A stretch of DNA of 64,000 nt. It comes from Brachypodium distachyon. Its lineage: Eukaryota; Streptophyta; Magnoliopsida; Poales; Poaceae. The position numbers and the translations under genes were made by a program. The stretch lies in the NCBI RefSeq assembly GCF_000005505.3, contig NC_016134.3:7484624-7548623 (forward strand), read 5' to 3'. The notes below the pieces were generated by a model. That model was not told the DNA's origin and did not search any database. It was given only the letters and a program-made list of their open reading frames with translations. Shown here one piece after another: positions 24,336 to 36,900 of the stretch (within the stretch, counting starts at the first letter, position 1; each line of letters starts with the position of its first letter).

Positions 24336-27300
24336 TTAGGAAGAGATGACGCCATGGTCATTCAGCGAGAGCGAAGCCAGCTGCTGTTCAGGGGACGGGT
24401 TGGTGTGCTGAGCGCTGCGGAGAACCTCCATGGCTTCAGCAACCTTGGCCTTGAGAGCATCAGGCGACTCTAGCAGGTGCAGCACCTCAGTCTGGTCCAT
24501 TTCCAGAAGCATGCCAGTCACCTTGGCAGCCTGGTCATGCTCCAGCTGATCAACAAGAGGGTACAAGTTCTCACCAAGCATCTGCAATAATAACCAGTAC
24601 AAGGTCAGAAGTCCAGATAAAACATCTTCCTGACAAAAGAATACAGAGAAAAATAAGGAGTCATAATCCCCATACCATTCTTTGCTGATCAGGGGGTGCA
24701 TTTGCAAGTGCAGTAGCCAATGCACCTATTGGAACAGGCTGTGATGCGCCAGCATCTCTCATAGGCATCCCACCTATCTCATATGGGGATGGCATCCCAC
24801 CACCAACACCATGCATAGCAGGATCAGGCATGCCACGTCCAGTAGGATAGCGGTAGCCACGGCCACCCCTAGCAATCATCTGAAACGTAGATTGGATTTA
24901 TAGCATATCAGAATAAGACAAAATTCAGATTGTGGCTCCATAGTCCTCTAGAACATTTTCTTAGATATGCAAAGCAGAATGTACCTAAGGCTGTAAAACA
25001 GCAACACAAACTAAGTATTGCAGGATACCTGTTGCTGACCCATTGGCATGCTTTGCTGCATTCCACCAGTACCAGCACGCCTACCAGATGGGCGTTGTGG
25101 TTGCTGTCCTTGCTGAACCATAGGCATCATAAAGTTTGGCATCGGGGCACCAGGCCTCATCCCAGGCATGAGAGGTTGCTGGAAGCCGAATCCAGGCTAA
25201 ACAAAGACGACTGTTTGTCAACCCAAAATGCATGTACAAATACTTCATGACAAAGCAACAAGGGAATTCTACTTCTACATAGGAAAGCCTGAAAGCACTA
25301 TGTCCTGCATGGGCCTGTTTGGAAGATAACTATTTGTAAGTTTTGGTAGTTACTTCAAATTTGGCTTAAATACCAAAAAATACCATTCTTCAAAACAGCC
25401 CCCAAGTAGTCACAGGAGTATCTAAGGCCAAGATGTTATATTTGCAAAACAGCATGAAACTAAAACAGAAGAGAGAAGACTATAGAATGCTGGATTTTAT
25501 TTGAGAAGTTATGCATACATAAGCTATGTCAAGAACGCATAATGAAAAATCACAAGACAATGAACAGCAGAAAAAGAGACAATAATAGGACCGTGTTGAT
25601 CATACTATTACTTAAATTTATGTGTTATGTTAACCATGGCGACGTGTCCGGTGAAAACCTCTATTTGGTGAAAACTTGAAAACTTCCCATTTCAGCCATT
25701 AGATCTCAAGTAAACGATTCATATGAAAGGTGGAACCTCTAATCCCTTGAAAGCATTTTATGAAAGAAAAAACCCTGGATCCAGGGTTTTTTCTTCATAA
25801 AATGCCTTGAAGTGATTAGAGGTTTCCCCTTTGATCTCATCCATTTATTTAGGATCTAATGGTTAAAATTGGAAGCTTTCAAGTTTGCAGTCAATAGAGG
25901 TTTTCACCTGATACGTTCCCGTTAACTGTTACTTAAATTTTATGTATTATGTTAGCATTTGCAAATGCATAAAGTTCATCACTGGACATTAAAGTAGCAA
26001 GCAGTGCAAGAACTTGACTTTGAGCCCACTTTGAACCATAGAGTGCACCATCAGACTACAGTATGTTACTGTGGGCATGTTCGATAAGGAAAGTGATCCA
26101 CTGTTATGCCATACAATGAGTTGTGAACAAGCACAGGAACAAGAGTTGATGGCCCACTATATTAACCCAAAACAAGATGGCAAGGAATAAAAGTTGAAAC
26201 TAATGAGGGGCCCAACATGTTCCTCAAACCCAAGAGCTAAACGTTGTCCCCACATCTAACAAGGGTGTAGGAGAAGATCTTCACAGCTAGGGCAGGCAGT
26301 TGGAACAATCAAATTATTTGCGATGACAATAGGAAAGCAAATATATTCAATTGGAACATATCCTTGCATATATTGGTCAGTAGGTTAGCAAATAAATAAA
26401 TGGCACATAACAGAGCCTCGATATTATTGGCCAGTAGGAAAGCAGGTATGTACTAACAGTGGAACACTTCCAACGAAGCATACAGGAGAAAGACCAGTGG
26501 GAAAGATGAGCAATGACCCTTCTATTAAATAGTTTGCATATTGAGTAACCCGACAAGACAGAGTGATGTTAAGAAAAAAATCGCATTTCGATAGAGATGC
26601 CAGCCCTAGATCAATCAGGGAAAAAACATAACCGCTCACCTGAGGGTTGATAAACGCTGGGGGTGGTTGGCCATAAAATAGCTGCTGGCCAACTCCAGGA
26701 ACGCCAGGAGGAAACATGGCCATGCGAGGACCAACTGTTGGAGCCATTGGAACAGGACGTAATTGCGAAAACTGTGCCTGCAACAAACAGGAATGTTAGT
26801 GACGGAGAGCGTAACTACGGTATAATAGGGCGATAAATAAAGAGCATGGAAATCATATGAGCCAAGACTATTGCACATAAAACATTTCAGTACTGTTATT
26901 TAGCTAGTACACACCACAGTGGTAACATGAGAATGCAAAGTGAGTAATAATAGGCCCCCCATCATATCGTGTATAAGCAATCATATCTTATACATCTAAA
27001 GAATGCTGGCATCTCAATAGGATCTGTTTACAAACTAGGTAAGACAGTATCCACATAACAGGAAATTATGTATCAAATAGGGAAGGACGATAACAACAAT
27101 AAGAGAGCATATAATTTCACTCAATAGAGCTTCTTACCTGCAGCCTTGCTTTCCTGTCTTCTTTACGCTGTGCGAGTGCAACATAAAGCGGTTTGCTGCC
27201 AACCATCTTGTTGTTCATTTCAGCGAGCTATATGGGAACAACAACCACGAGACAGATAAATATCTTCAGGGACCAGAAATCCCCACAAGGAAACCAAAAT

Positions 27301-29393
27301 ATTATTCATTTCTAAGATTACAACTCAAACTTACAGCTCGGGAAGCATCTTCAGCAGATTTAAAAGCAACAAATCCAGAACCTCGGCTTGCACCATTTGA
27401 GTCCCGCATTACCTATGACAAGAGTTTCATTCCGTAACATAAACTAGGAAGTAAAGCACACTATGTATGAATCAGCAGGTGAAAATTTAAAGAAACCTTG
27501 CAGGAAGTAATAGCGCCAAACTCAGCAAAAAGTTCTCGCAACTTCTCATCATCAACAGTATCATCCAAGTTCTTCAGATACAAGTTGGTGTTCTGATACT
27601 TATCTGCAGTCTCTTGAAGGTTCTTTTCAAACTTCTCTTTCAATTCCATCTCTCTTTCCGACTTCTTCTGTGCTCTTCCAACATACCATTCCTTATCATC
27701 AAATTTCTTGCCATTCAAGTCTTGAACAGCCAGAGCAGCCTCATCTGGACTCTCAAAATTGACAAATCCAAAACACTTGGATCTTCCATCTCCCTCCCTC
27801 ATGACAACGACACTAGTTATGGTTCCAAACTTCCCAAAGATTTCCCTCAAGTCATCTTCAGTGGTAGTCTCAGATAGATTCTTTACAAAAACATTATTGA
27901 ATTTGACATTGCCTGGAGAATTATCCCTCTCCTGCTTACGAATGAAAGGGCCAACATACACCTTCTTGTCATTCATAAGCATCCCATTAAGTTTCTCAAT
28001 AGCAGCATGAGCAGCCTCATCCCGCTCATATTGAACAAATCCATAGCCCTTTGATTCTCCAGAAGCATCAGTTGCAACTTTACACGAAAGAATGTTTCCA
28101 AACACACAGAATGTATCATACAAAGCTTTGTTGTCTATTGACTTGTCAAGATTCTGCAAACATGATGGCCAAGATGTCAGAGAAAGTAACCAACAAGCCA
28201 ATACTTGCATTTCCAATATGCAAACACACCTTAATAAAAATATTTGCTGTGCCACTCTTGCGTAGGCTGGGATCACGGTTAGAGTACATTATCCTGATAG
28301 GCCTCCCATTGATAGGAGTGAAGTTCAGCATCTCAAGAGCCCGTGCAGCTGAAAGATATTTCAAAATCAGTATAAAAGTAATAAAAGGCCCTGAAAAAAT
28401 AAGCATGAAATAATTATCACATAAATCATCAAATATAAATCATTTACATAGTATAATCCAGATCCTTCACCGTGTCATCATGGGGACAACGCTACCAAAC
28501 ATATGCATCCACTAACATGGAATTATTATCCAGAGCATATTCGATATAATCTACATGGGAGCAGCGCTAACAAACATATGCATTAGCTAAACAAAGACAA
28601 AATTGGTAAATAAACTTATTCTATTCTACTGTATGCTTCACAATTAAAGCAATGCACTCAAGGACAGAGAAAACAAGATGATGTTATAATATATGAAAAA
28701 AGGAAACACAGTACGTCAAACAGCTATAGGAACAAATTAACATTTTCTATTCTAATGTATGCTTCAAATTTAGGCAATGAACTCGAGGAGAACACCACAA
28801 ACCTGAATGAAACATCAAAACAGGAAAAAAAAACAGTGCATAGATAATCAAATATAGTCCTATGGTGCACGATAAATTAACTGCAGTGCAACCTTCCAAA
28901 TCAAGTGTGACATAGTGCAACAGTTTTCGACCGCCCAATCCCTAAATGCATCATACAAGAAGAAGAAAAAATCACCGTCATTTACTACCTAATCGAGGAA
29001 ACCGCATCGAAACCCTAACCATTCGGCAGCTCCAAACCCTGAATGCGGAAAAGGCTTAATTCGGTCGGAACCCTATCCATGCAAAATAACCTAATCGGCC
29101 GGGGCGGGGAATCGGGACGGGCTTAGCTCACCGTCGGCGGGGGTGTTATAGTTGACGTAGGCGTAGCCGAGCGACTTCCGCGTGGTGACGTCCCTGCAGA
29201 CGCGCACGGAGACGACGCCGCCGATCTGCGCGAAGACGTCGAAGAGCTGCGCGTCCTGCACGCTCATGTCGAGGTCACCCACGTACAGCGACGTCGCCGG
29301 GAACGACGATGCCGCCGCCGCAGCGGCCGCAGCGGCCGCCGACGCGGCCGGGGAGCCACCATCCGACGGGGAGCTCGCCGCCTGCGCCGCCAT
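24336..29393 (-). CDS. PABP: Cytoplasmic poly(A)-binding protein
   Basis: Binds mRNA poly(A) tails and bridges them to translation-initiation and deadenylation factors in the cytoplasm. Exons (minus): 29393-29132, 28348-28230, 28153-27497, 27412-27335, 27227-27138, 26777-26640, 25196-25029, 24879-24676, 24581-24336. They join in frame to 653 residues, the usual size. After an Ala/Ser-rich N-terminus come four RRMs at about 35-112, 122-199, 214-290 and 317-394, with RNP2 motifs such as LYVGDL, NVFVKNL and LYLKNL, and RNP1 motifs GYGFVQY and CFGFVNF. A Pro/Gln/Met/Gly-rich linker follows. The C-terminal MLLE (PABC) domain from about 573 contains [20 protein letters not shown], which docks PAM2-bearing partners. 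It is closest to the broadly expressed plant class II PABPs. Intron 6 (26639-25197) carries a foldback element. The start ATG is the first in frame after the upstream stop-rich leader. Confidence 0.95.
25643..25915. mobile_element. Long-inverted-repeat foldback MITE in PABP intron 6
   Basis: Two arms of about 130 bp meet at ggatcc (near 25770-25776) and are inverted copies throughout. The outer ends are cgtgtccggtgaaaacctct and, in reverse complement, cgtatcaggtgaaaacctct. The central part reads aaaaaaccctggatccaggg. Outside the arms lies an imperfect direct repeat of about 33 bp (25603-25634 and 25925-25957). It has no coding capacity. Confidence 0.8.
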
Positions 29394-29642
29394 CGATACA
29401 ATTTTTGGGATTTTTTTTTTTGGAGGTATTTTTTGGTTTAGGGTTTGATAAGGGTTGGGGTGCTGGCTCCCAACTGCGGCGCGAGGAGAGAGAAAGGGAG
29501 GAGGCGGCGGTGGACGGGGGAAGAAAGCTATTTGTATCCCAGCTGCAAAACCCTCGTCGCACCTGGCCGTTGGATCCGGTGCCGGCGAGGTTGGACGGGC
29601 TTGATCGTGACTTGGTGTGGCGTGCACGTGTCCGGACCTCAC

Positions 29643-29688
29643 AGTTATTCCAGGAACTTCCCCTAAAAAAAAAAGTTATTCCAGGAAC
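29643..29688 (+). repeat. 15-bp target duplication around a 16-bp poly-A insert
   Basis: agttattccaggaac occurs at 29643-29657 and 29674-29688. The insert 29658-29673 is ttcccct followed by nine A. This looks like a retroposon copy truncated to almost nothing but its tail, upstream of the PABP gene. Confidence 0.7.
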
Positions 29689-29800
29689 CAAGAATAATGC
29701 TGCGTGGGTTTTCTTTTTGCCGCTTTTCTTCGACACGTAATTTTCCGTTTAATGTTGTTACATGTAATTTATGTTACCCTTAGGACAACGGAGTTAAAAT

Positions 29801-29840
29801 CAATTCTTAGTTATCCGCAAAAAAAAAACAATTTTTAGTT
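29801..29840 (+). repeat. 12-bp near-perfect duplication around a poly-A insert
   Basis: caattcttagtt (29801-29812) and caatttttagtt (29829-29840) enclose atccgc plus a run of ten A. The form matches the scar about 150 bp away, but with a different tail tag. Confidence 0.55.
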
Positions 29841-29859
29841 GTGCCATCGATAGTTTTCC

Positions 29860-30430
29860 ACGCCGGTTGGGTATTTATAAGCATGGGTTTGAGTGCGACA
29901 CGCTTTGCCGGTTTGCCCTATGTGTCGTCGTGATGGGGCATTTATTCCTACGAGGCAAGGTCGTGAGGTAGATATGGCGGGACTGAGCACCGAGGACATG
30001 ACACAAATCTGCTTTCATGTGTTGATCCGAAGGAACGTCGAGAAGTAGTGCATCTCTTTGTTCTCGAATTAGTGGGATGTGAGGAACAAGGTGAATGCGG
30101 GTAGGAGCCCGCTGGCTGGGGAGATGGTGCCATTCAGGGTGTGCAAAGTCTGCTGAGTTTAAGCAGTTCTTCACGAAAACTGGCTAGGACAAGAGAATGA
30201 ACAAAAGGAAGTGTGTGCCATGAGAGGAAGATATTCCAAAGATAACATTTATAGTTTGAAAGTTTTGATCTAGATAAATGCACCGGAAGGTGGGTCTTTA
30301 TTGTGCAGGACAGACAAGGTTTATCCGTTGGGCAGCAAGGGGAAGTTGCTCCATGTAACGGACCCGATGTGATCCTTCTCATCCAGGCGGTATAAGCTAA
30401 CACAAGAACCTCGCTCCGAACGGGGTGCTT
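29860..30430. other. Unassigned sequence, possibly degraded LINE
   Basis: The minus-strand frames here have no clear domain. The position next to a LINE endonuclease fragment suggests decayed element sequence, but I cannot support it further. Confidence 0.3.
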
Positions 30431-31154
30431 TTTTTTGTGAGATTAAAGCGTTGGCTTTTTTTTTCTTCTGAGTATTCCAGTTTGTAAGTTTCCGTTTTGT
30501 AGTCACACTTGTTTACAAATTGCTCGATCCAAACGTTTTTGAACTTCCCTCCTTCTACATGTAAATGGATCACCAATGAATCCCAAGTCCTCACATTCAC
30601 ATTCTGCCAAGCTCTCCTCAAAATCATGCATCAATCAATTCAAACTAGAATTACCGCTCTCCTTCTCATGGCCATACATGGCCTCATTAAAATCACCCAT
30701 AATTAACCAATCTCTTTGGTCTCAAGCCGGCTCTCGATAGAAACCGGTGAATCTCCACTAAACAAAAATTAATACAACGAGAAGATATGTACTCCAGATA
30801 GATTTTATTCTCATTGTTCCAAAGTAAACATAAGATCAACATTTCTTCCATCATTCTCATCAAGTACTCTTCAGTGGCGGCAATGATGGTAGAATCACTT
30901 CTACCAGATATAGATTTTATTCTCATTGTCCCAGCTTGAATCATCGCAGGCCGGACATTCTCCAGCGCTAGCCTTTTATGAGCAGATCTTTCCTTCTCTC
31001 CCACATTCGGCTGGTCGCCATCATAAGAAGAGAGCCCTTCCACTGGATCATCCCTGTCATCATATGCCGGCATGTCTAAACTGCCACGGCCAGTCGCTGG
31101 CCACCTCCCCCGTGACCCAACACACGTCTCCGAGATGATCCGCCCGGTCTGCAT
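30431..31154 (-). mobile_element. LINE fragment: end of ORF1 and start of the endonuclease
   Basis: On the minus strand, near 30720-30560, the frames read WLIMGDFNEAMYGHEKE and later ECECEDLGFIGDPFT. These are hallmark blocks of the plant LINE AP-endonuclease domain, including the GDFN block. The reading frame is broken by stops and shifts. It probably belongs to the same LINE as the ORF1 fragment at 32996-33345, separated by about 1.8 kb of unrelated DNA. Confidence 0.75.
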
Positions 31155-31212
31155 GGACAGTGAGCATAGATGCTTGTGTAATTTTCTATCTATGTAGACA
31201 AGTATTTTGTCC

Positions 31213-31405
31213 AGATGCTTGTGTACAAATGTATTAGAGTAGATGCAAGAGAATTATGTGCAAATGTATTAGACTAGATGCAAGAGAATTATGTGCTATT
31301 GTTATAGGTAAATTATGAATTAGAGTAGATGCAAGAAAATTATGTCCAAATGTTGTAGGTAAATTATGAATTAGAGTAGATGCAAGAAAATTTTGTGCAA
31401 CTGTA
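31213..31405. repeat. Small degenerate minisatellite
   Basis: Four to five partial copies of a unit containing tagagtagatgcaagaaaat, with a period of about 40-60 bp. The last two copies are the closest (aaattatgaattagagtaga repeated at about 31312 and 31361). Confidence 0.7.
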
Positions 31406-31769
31406 TGTAGAGCTAATGTACAAGGGGTATTACAGACATATCCTAATCAAATCAGACAACAAGCTGTATTTTAAGAAGCTGAAAAGAAGGGGATATAATA
31501 GCTTCTCGAAGCTTCTTATGGCAGATGCTTCTCATAGAAATTTAGTTGAAACTGGTTTCTGGAGAAGCTCAAGCCGAAAAGAATGGGGCCTAAATTAACG
31601 CCGAGGCTGTGCCACCCCAAGTATTTGCACCCATCGTCCTAACCACATGTTTAGGTTTTCCTCCCCCTCTCACTTTTAGTTAATTTGTTATACTTTAAAT
31701 TAGATGGGGGATTAATACTTTGACCACTGACAACTTTTCTTCTTCTCTTTCTCTCTCCCCCCTCCCCAC

Positions 31770-32400
31770 TTTTAAGTACATCATGGTACATGAAATGTTT
31801 TTAAGTACATATTTAGTACATTATGGTATATGAACTATACCGTACCAGTTTTTAAATATCTCGTGTACATGAACTTATGATACAAGTATATCGTATGGTA
31901 CATCACATGTATCTTAACAGTTTTTAAGTACCTCATGCACATGATAGATACATTAAGGTATATGACAAGTACATGAAGGTACATCACAGATACATCAAGG
32001 TACATGATTGTTCCTCAACTCATACAATTAATAAGTACCTCATCAACGATAAATTACATCGTATAGTAAATCACATGTACACTGACAGTTCTTAAGTACA
32101 TACCTCGTGTATATGGACTTATGAGATGAGTACATCGTGTGGTACATAACATTTATCCAGAAAAAATCACACATATCTTAGCAGTTTTTAAGTACCTTGT
32201 CGTATCAAGACTATATACATCATGTGCCGAAACAAAATTACTACACAAACATTCATAAATAACAGTACCTCGTCATGTACAATGGGTACCTGATGGTACT
32301 CGAAAATCACAGCACAAATATTCAAAGAAAAAACCACAAACTTTGAAAAATCACCTGGTACATGATGGTACTCCACAATCACAGCACAAACATTCAAAAA
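31770..32400. repeat. Degenerate GTACAT-rich repeat region
   Basis: Many imperfect copies of units such as tttttaagtacatcatggta and gtacatgaacttatgat. The period is irregular and copies are diverged. The array abuts the NLR fragment at 32404-32604. Confidence 0.6.
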
Positions 32401-32403
32401 TTA

Positions 32404-32604
32404 CTATGGATTTGCCGCATGGGAGGAGAAGAGGAGGAGCCTGCACCGGAGGACAGCGGCGTGCATGGCGCCGAGCTCGGCCTGGAAGAAGGCGACGTCG
32501 CCGCGGACGCCGGAGAGCAGCTTGAACTCCTGCTGCAGCAGCTCGCCGAGCTTGCCTGGCAGCGCATCCACCATGCCCGAGAGCGCGCCCACCGCGATCT
32601 CCAT
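32404..32604 (-). pseudogene. NLR resistance-gene fragment (Rx-type coiled-coil N-terminus)
   Basis: The 66-residue frame starts MEIAVGALSGMVDALPGKLG and continues with EFKLLSGVRGDVAFFQAELG. This is the standard opening of monocot CC-type NLR receptors, in which helix 1 and the start of helix 2 of the Rx-N domain precede the EDVID-like region. Similarity stops after about residue 53 (MHAAVLR), and the frame ends 13 codons on. No NB-ARC or LRR sequence follows on the minus strand; the next sequence is the GTACAT repeat. It is probably a truncated relic. A short expressed CC peptide is possible but unsupported. Confidence 0.75.
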
Positions 32605-32953
32605 CTCGCTGCCGAGCACAACCTTTCTGAATCTCGGATTTGTGGGTGTTGTCGGCCGGCGGCGGGGATCGATGGGCGTGGACTCGCACCCCAAGTCTTC
32701 GCTAGACTGCACTGCTCGTGGTGAGGTGCGCGTAGGGATGTGCGGAGAGAAACAGAGAGGGTCAATGTTAACCACAGCATGCAAGAGATTAAAAAAAAGT
32801 GGGGTACACGTGTGTGGTAGAGATGGTGGGGGTAGATAGTTGGGATGGCATCATGTGGTTTGGCGGGCCTAAATCCTATGGAGAATTGCCATCTCACTGC
32901 ACTCCATATGATTGTGGCCGAGCATACTATAGTCTACACAGCACACAGAACCG

Positions 32954-32994
32954 GCGGTACCTTCTCGGGTTTTTTTTAGGGAAGCGGTACCTTC
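32954..32994 (-). repeat. 11-bp duplication around a 19-bp poly-T insert
   Basis: gcggtaccttc occurs at 32954-32964 and 32984-32994. The 19 bp between read, on the minus strand, ttccctaaaaaaaacccga. The tag ttccct plus A-run resembles the insert at 29658-29673, suggesting the same source family. Confidence 0.65.
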
Positions 32995-32995
32995 C

Positions 32996-33345
32996 TCGTA
33001 AGTGACTTGGAACACCCCTCGTTTCCCATCTTTGATCAACGAAGCAAAACGGGCCAGCGGTTTAGTAACATCCAGGCTAATGCGGACACAATCGAAAATT
33101 CCCTCGCCCCATCTTATCATCGTCGATCCTGTTTTTATCACCTCGCTGATTCTCCCCGCCAGACCCTTAATCAGCCTCTACTTCCTATACCTCTCAGGTC
33201 TGTCATGGATCTGAATGCAGATCGGTAGCCGGTCCATGGACACAGTCGACAGATTGGATATGCTGTCATACTCCTTAATGACCACTCCCAGATTTCGGAA
33301 AAACCACGGGCCATCCTCCATCACCCAGGGCCGATCCTAAATACG
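32996..33345 (-). mobile_element. LINE ORF1 (DUF4283 / gag-like) fragment
   Basis: Minus-strand frames read MEDGPWFFRNLGVVIKEYD, then STVSMDRLPICIQIHDRPE, and after a break GIFDCVRISLDVTKPLARF and KRGVFQVTYEE. This block order is that of plant LINE ORF1 proteins before the CCHC knuckle. The expected zinc-knuckle continuation is missing because similarity ends at about 33000. Confidence 0.75.
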
Positions 33346-33906
33346 GAGTAACATAATTGAAACATAAACAGGTTTGGCCCTATATCTACGATGCAAAATA
33401 ACTTCCTTTGTCATGTCAGTGACCAGTTGACCACGCAAAGCGCATGGTAGAGCAGAACATCAAAGGCTTATCAGTCAGCACCCAGGCTAGGGCAGGCCAT
33501 CTCGTCTCCTCACCTAGATCTTCCTACATCGAAAGCACTGTCTTGCAGGTTCAATTTGAAGACTGCCCTCATATCACCATACTGATTGCATTATATAAAT
33601 TACCTTAAAATGCTCGTAGAAGCCATCGACAGAGAGAAAAAGAGAGAGAATATTAACCTCCATACATTGTGCTGCTGCTACCTAATACCAAGAGACAGCT
33701 GCGTACGCTGACCACAAATGAATTGTAGTTGCCTAGTGCAACACCTATAATACATTTCTCTGCAACAATACACACTACTTACATCACAGTAAATATTATC
33801 ATACCCATCTATGCTCCAGGGAGAATCTGCTTCTGTGCTAGCCAATTATCAATGAGCTGAATTGCCAAAAAGCCGCCTTATAAAGAATCATCTACACTTA
33901 TCTAAT
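33346..33906 (-). other. 3' flank of the CBS-pair gene
   Basis: It probably contains the 3' untranslated region of the CBS gene in its upper part (33600-33906). Nothing else is recognisable. Confidence 0.4.
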
Positions 33907-36900
33907 TTAAGCACCTTCTTCAGCTTTCTTCTTAATTTTGAGAGCAGCTCTGACGACGTTCCCCCTTGTGATCATGCCAACCTAGTTCAGGACAGAATCT
34001 TTGCTTAGGACACTGAGATAAAAAAAAAAGGGTGCGGGGAAGGATAGACTATCCACTCACCAATTTTCCCGTGCTGTTGACAACAGGCAATCTATGGTAT
34101 TTGGTTTCAAGCAGCAATCTGTGAACCAAAAGACCACCATTCTAACTGAGTATTAATAAATCGGTAGAAGAAAGCATATGGGTTGGTTAAACATACCTTG
34201 CAGCAGCGTCGAGGTTGGTAGTTTCACGCACCACAAGAGGGGTGGGAGTCATCACATCACTGATAACTTTGCCATTGGTTTTGCTCAAGAGTCTCTGGAT
34301 CTCACGAAATGTCTGTAGAGCAGTGGTTAGGTAAGAATGTAATAAGTTCCCAAACTGAAGTAAGATGAATCCATAAGAACAGAGAAAAGGAAACTAGCCA
34401 AATAATCTGACATTGCAAGTAATGGCATGATATAATCATCCTGCTAGATAAATATATTAACAAACTGAAGTACAAAATGTATGGGCTCTGACTAAACTGA
34501 TCAATGGTTTAAATCAGTAAAGGATACACGTAACTGGATAAACTAGTAACAATTTGCTCAACAACACATGTCCAATCACAACAGCATTTACACAGTGTAC
34601 AGCTATTGTTTAGTCATCAATGGTATACTGCTATCACAAAACTTATTGCAAGTTCATAAAATGTGAAGGTTTTATGTGGTTGAAATATTTCATCCCAAGG
34701 TAGATCACTGTTTCTCAACATGGAAAGATGATAAATTCCCATGATGGAAAATTACCTGACTTGCAAACTACAGCATTCCATCCCAATACAGGGAGGTTAC
34801 AAAACTCAACATATGAAAGCGTATAATGGTGCCATACAACTAATCCATTCACCAAGCCAGGTTTTATAGAATATACCTTCCAAGTGCTATCTACCTCAGG
34901 AAACATACTTGTATTTTTATCAGCAAGTCCACATCCTGTAGGAAGAGAATATTTTAAAATACTGAAAAAACTACTCGACAGGGTTCATTATGTTGTAGAT
35001 GATATCAATACATCTTGGAGTATTATAAAACAGAATTAAGTATGGAAGGACCTCAAGTTAATCTGTACATCTGAAAGTACCACAAATAAAACATGACCAA
35101 GGCCGGGCACTGGGATCCTAGGCAGTATTCATTCTGTTGCAGCCACCATTTCATATGGTTCCTTCTAATAACATCCTGATACCCTTGTGTGACGATATGT
35201 AGTGATAATGCTTTTGAGATGTTAATAAATAATATTGGTTGTTGCAGTTCAGAGCAAATCTTGTAATGTGACGAGTTCTTTATCAACAAACAACTAAAAG
35301 TTCCCAGAAGGAATACCTGCCATTGAGTCCAATGCTAATAGATCATAATCTGAAACAACGCCAACCTGCAGGTGGAAATAAAGTTGTGTTGTAGGAGAGT
35401 ATTGGGATCAAAAGAAACAAATGGTGCAACCAAAACCACAAAAAAGTCAAGAAGAAAGCATGAGAAAGTCGACACAATCATCATTGCAATTTAATGCTTC
35501 CTAAGGCAGCCATGAACAGAACAACAAAAAGGCCTGTAACATGTTTAGCATGACAGGGAAACCATTTTCTGAAGCGGTGTCGCACTCGGAGTGAGCATTC
35601 AAAGATTTGTAAACCCTTGGTGTGGACTTAAAAACTAGACTAAATTAACACGCATAGCCCCGCAAAAAAAACATGCATAGATCCAAGAAATATCAATCCC
35701 ATCATAGTATGAAACCAAAATTATCTTTGTCAAGTGAAGAAATTCATTCATCATGGACTGGAATAATCACTGTTGCAAAATATCTGAATAAGTCAACCTA
35801 GAAGTAGCCATCTCAGGAACCAAAACTTTAGTTCAAAATTCCACAGTTCTTTTCCACCAAAAGAACCTTTATTTTGGCCATTTTCGGAACGCAAACATCT
35901 AAAACTGTACGGATAAGAAAAATGCAGGATTTTGAATGTCATGGCATGTAAGTATGCTGAATCCCACAGGATCGACAAAAAGTGTTTGGAAGAGGTATTT
36001 GGATGCCTTGGAATGACATAATTAGAGAGAGAAGGGAGAGAGAAGATGGATTGGAACTATGAAAGGGAATTTCCCATGAGCTTGAAGCTCATATTTGGTT
36101 TTCTCCAAAAATCTGTAGGAAATATTCCTATCGTATGAAAACCATTTGATGCAACCCTATGATCCAAAAAACACGGGTAAGAAAATTTTCCTTTGGGTTG
36201 CAACCCTGTAATTTTCCTCTAAAATTCCCTTGTTCCAAAGATGGCCTGTTATCTTCTGAGGTTAGCTATGTTTTTATAATCATGAATTGGGAAAATAGAA
36301 ACGAGTGGGTGAAAACTAAATGGCACTAACCAATTTCCAGTTGTCATCGATAACAGGGAAACCAGAGATCCTGTGCTGCACAAGCATCTCGAGCGCTGCA
36401 CGGAAACAAAAAATAACTAGTTAGCAATTTGCACGCTCATCAGTAAGCATGGCTGAGAGTACATTTGTAACAAGGAGGGCACCTTCATCAACTGAGGTTG
36501 ACGGTTTAACGACATGGAGGTTGTCCTTTTTAGTCATGAAGTCACCAACAGTGTACACTCCATTATGACGCTGAGCAAACAGGATGTCTCATAAGCAATA
36601 AAAATGTTTTGAAGCTGAACATGGACACTCAAAGCTAGCAGGTAAAGCATTTTCTTCAATTAGTATGTGCTAGTACTAAACGAGGTGTTTCCACTGAAAG
36701 GTAAGATACCACGACTAAATAGTTCCAGCTCGCCTCTTGTTGTAATTGTGGCCGTTGTTTCTTCCTCGTTTTTGTTAGAATTACAAGCTCATCTCTTTAC
36801 TAATTAAGGCAAGATCAGAAAAGCAAGTGGTCACTTAATATGGGACGGAGGGAGTACTAGTTATTTAATCCGTACACGGTACACGACAGGAAGGGAGACC

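Noticed and set aside
29309..29740. 143-codon plus ORF opposite PABP exon 1
   Set aside because: Shadow of the GC-rich first exon and leader of PABP; no domain.
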